Origin: Pseudodesulfovibrio sp.
Lineage (GTDB): Bacteria > Desulfobacterota > Desulfovibrionia > Desulfovibrionales > Desulfovibrionaceae
DNA: 14,327 nt
Direction: 5' to 3'
Assembly: GCA_022712815.1 (NCBI GenBank)
Contig: JAFLJW010000059.1
Span: forward strand, 1-14,327
Positions 13,093-14,327 of the stretch are shown here, in pieces. Both the position numbers and the translations under genes were made by a program. The stretch's first letter is position 1, and every line of letters begins with the position of its first letter. The notes below the pieces were generated by a model. That model did no database searches. It had not been told where the DNA came from and was given only the letters and a program-made list of their open reading frames with translations.

Positions 13093-13598
13093 TCACCCTC
13101 ATTCTTGGCGGCAATAAATCCGGAAAATCCGATTTTGCGCTTGATTTATTGGCAAAAGGGCCAAAACCGGCCCTGTTTATCGCCACGGGCAAGGCAAAAG
13201 ACCTTGAATTCAGACAGCAAATCATCAAACACCGCGAAACACGCTCTCCTGAACTGGAAGTAGTAGAGGTCTCAGAAGACTTGCCTCAAACGCTCAGAAA
13301 GGCTAAATTGACCTTTCCTGCCATAGTGGTGGACAGCTTGGACTACTGGCTTTTCACCTGCCAAGAGGCTGGGTGTGAAGAGGGAAAAATTCAAGAATTC
13401 ATCGAGGTTCTTGAACAATGGGGCGAGACGGATTTGATATTGGTCTCGTGTGAAACAGGACTCGGACCTCTGCCTGCCGGCAGTGCGGTACGAGCCTTTG
13501 TACGGAGCCTTGGTGCGCTCAACCAGAGCGTGGCAAAAAAGGCGGATCAGGCGTATCTGGTCGCAGCCGGGTTACCGTTAATCCTGAAAAAGGGATAG
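13089..13598 (+). CDS. cobU: Adenosylcobinamide kinase / adenosylcobinamide-phosphate guanylyltransferase
   Basis: A 169-residue cytoplasmic enzyme of the CobU/CobP family, close to the usual 180. It phosphorylates adenosylcobinamide and then transfers GMP from GTP to give adenosylcobinamide-GDP, the acceptor for the lower ligand. Seen: P-loop GGNKSGKS at 7-14 directly after the first strand, 'FIATGKAKDLEFRQQIIKHR' (His48-Arg49, the region that carries the guanylylated His in Salmonella CobU), 'VVDSLDYWL' with Asp82, 'SCETGLGPLP' with Glu122 where Salmonella has a TNEVG-type motif, and the conserved end 'LGALNQSVAKKADQAYLVAAG'. Its ATG overlaps the cbiR stop, so the two are translationally coupled. 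The pairing is sensible because a CbiR product carrying the phosphate needs only the guanylyltransferase half of CobU. The DHH gene starts three bases after its stop. Confidence 0.9.
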   Translation: MITLILGGNKSGKSDFALDLLAKGPKPALFIATGKAKDLEFRQQIIKHRETRSPELEVVEVSEDLPQTLRKAKLTFPAIVVDSLDYWLFTCQEAGCEEGKIQEFIEVLEQWGETDLILVSCETGLGPLPAGSAVRAFVRSLGALNQSVAKKADQAYLVAAGLPLILKKG

Positions 13599-13601
13599 TT
13601 T

Positions 13602-14327
13602 GTGGCACTTTTCAGACAATTGGATGAACAGGTAGAGAAACTTCTCAGCCTCTTCAAAAAAAATGAGAACTGGCTTATTGTCATCAACGCTGACCCGGAC
13701 GCCCTGGGTTCTGCAATGGCGCTTAGGCGAATTATGGCCCGGCGGGTCAACAGCATCGGTATCGGACAGATCAACGAAATCAAACGGCCCGATAATCTGG
13801 CCATGATCCGCTACCTGCGCATCCCCACCCAGAAGCTGATCTCGAATCTGGCGGTCCAATACGACAAATTCGCCCTTGTGGACTCCCAGCCCCATCACAA
13901 TCCTGAGTTCGCATCATTCAAATTTTCCGTGGTCATCGACCATCATCCCATCGTGAAAGAAAAACCCGTCGAGGCCGACTTCGTGGATGTCCGGCCCAAA
14001 TACGGCGCGGTCTGCTCCATGATGACCGAGTATCTCTACAACATGAAAATTCGCCCGGCCAAACTGCTGGCAACCGCGCTGATGTACGGCATCCGCTGCG
14101 ACACCCGCACCTTTGAACGCGAATTCATCGACGCAGACCTCTCCGCATTCAAATATCTGAGCAAATTTGCCGATCCCAAGCTGATGACCCGTATCAGCGT
14201 CTCTGCATTCCATCTTGACTGGATGCGCTCTTTTTCCCGCGCTTTATACAATCCCAGACGCATTGGACAGGGTCTTTTCGCCCACTGCGGCAATGTGGAA
14301 AACCCGGAAATTCTGGTCATCGTGGCC
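13602..14327 (+). CDS. DHH-family phosphoesterase (NrnA-like), partial at the 3' side
   Basis: The first 242 codons of a gene that leaves the window. The DHH fold is plain: motif I 'VINADPDALGSAMALRR' (Asp31, Asp33 and Ser37 of the DxDxxGS pattern), motif II Asp94 in 'LVDSQP', motif III the namesake Asp113-His114-His115 in 'IDHHPI', and a following 'GIRCDTRTF' with the Asp of motif IV. Relatives such as NrnA hydrolyse short oligonucleotides, pApA-type dinucleotides or 3'-phosphoadenosine phosphate; the DHHA1 half that would help to decide lies outside. The start is a GTG just three bases after the cobU stop. No strong ribosome site is visible, which suggests coupling to cobU. The protein is soluble. 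Its link to cobamide metabolism is by position only. Confidence 0.85.
   Translation, partial: MALFRQLDEQVEKLLSLFKKNENWLIVINADPDALGSAMALRRIMARRVNSIGIGQINEIKRPDNLAMIRYLRIPTQKLISNLAVQYDKFALVDSQPHHNPEFASFKFSVVIDHHPIVKEKPVEADFVDVRPKYGAVCSMMTEYLYNMKIRPAKLLATALMYGIRCDTRTFEREFIDADLSAFKYLSKFADPKLMTRISVSAFHLDWMRSFSRALYNPRRIGQGLFAHCGNVENPEILVIVA

Overview
The window looks like a chromosomal segment of a delta-type sulfate reducer, most likely a Desulfovibrio/Pseudodesulfovibrio relative. This is inferred from the overall protein character, the mid-50s GC feel, a CbiR-type cobamide gene, a PHP/EndoQ-UvrD fusion and candidate sigma-54 promoters. It is not proven by any rRNA or marker in the window. There are no tRNA or rRNA genes, insertion sequences, CRISPR arrays or prophage genes. 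The content is a mix of housekeeping genes and small accessory blocks.

Layout. (1) 1-2099, plus strand: the 3' end of trpS, an SlyD-like FKBP prolyl isomerase without a His-rich tail, a terminator hairpin, and a class I/II PLP aminotransferase. (2) 2110-3425, minus strand: two tandem paralogous proteins of about 200 residues and unknown function, each preceded by a similar candidate sigma-54 (-24/-12) promoter. (3) 3584-3880, plus strand: a small ComFB-domain protein, followed by a strong hairpin that probably terminates transcription from both sides. (4) 4106-8832, minus strand: a marR / membrane-fusion protein / RND pump operon with no outer-membrane channel gene. A near-palindrome overlaps its likely promoter. 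(5) 8927-12028, plus strand: a 1033-residue protein joining an Endonuclease Q-like PHP nuclease to a UvrD/Rep-type helicase. Two poly-A tracts sit exactly at the domain joint. (6) 12036-12179, minus strand: a possible 47-residue protein. (7) 12268-14327, plus strand: a tight operon of cbiR (cobamide remodelling phosphodiesterase), cobU/cobP (cobinamide kinase/guanylyltransferase) and a DHH-family phosphoesterase that runs off the end.

How the parts work together. CbiR should cut the nucleotide loop off imported cobamides to give cobinamide phosphate, and CobU can activate that product to cobinamide-GDP, so the pair makes a plausible remodelling module. In the fusion protein, a nuclease that nicks at deaminated bases would be physically tied to a motor that can unwind from the nick. 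The RND operon is a self-contained drug- or solvent-efflux unit with its own MarR sensor and probably borrows a TolC-type channel from elsewhere. The most novel items are the EndoQ-helicase fusion with its possible slippage switch and the tandem paralogues with matching sigma-54 promoters.
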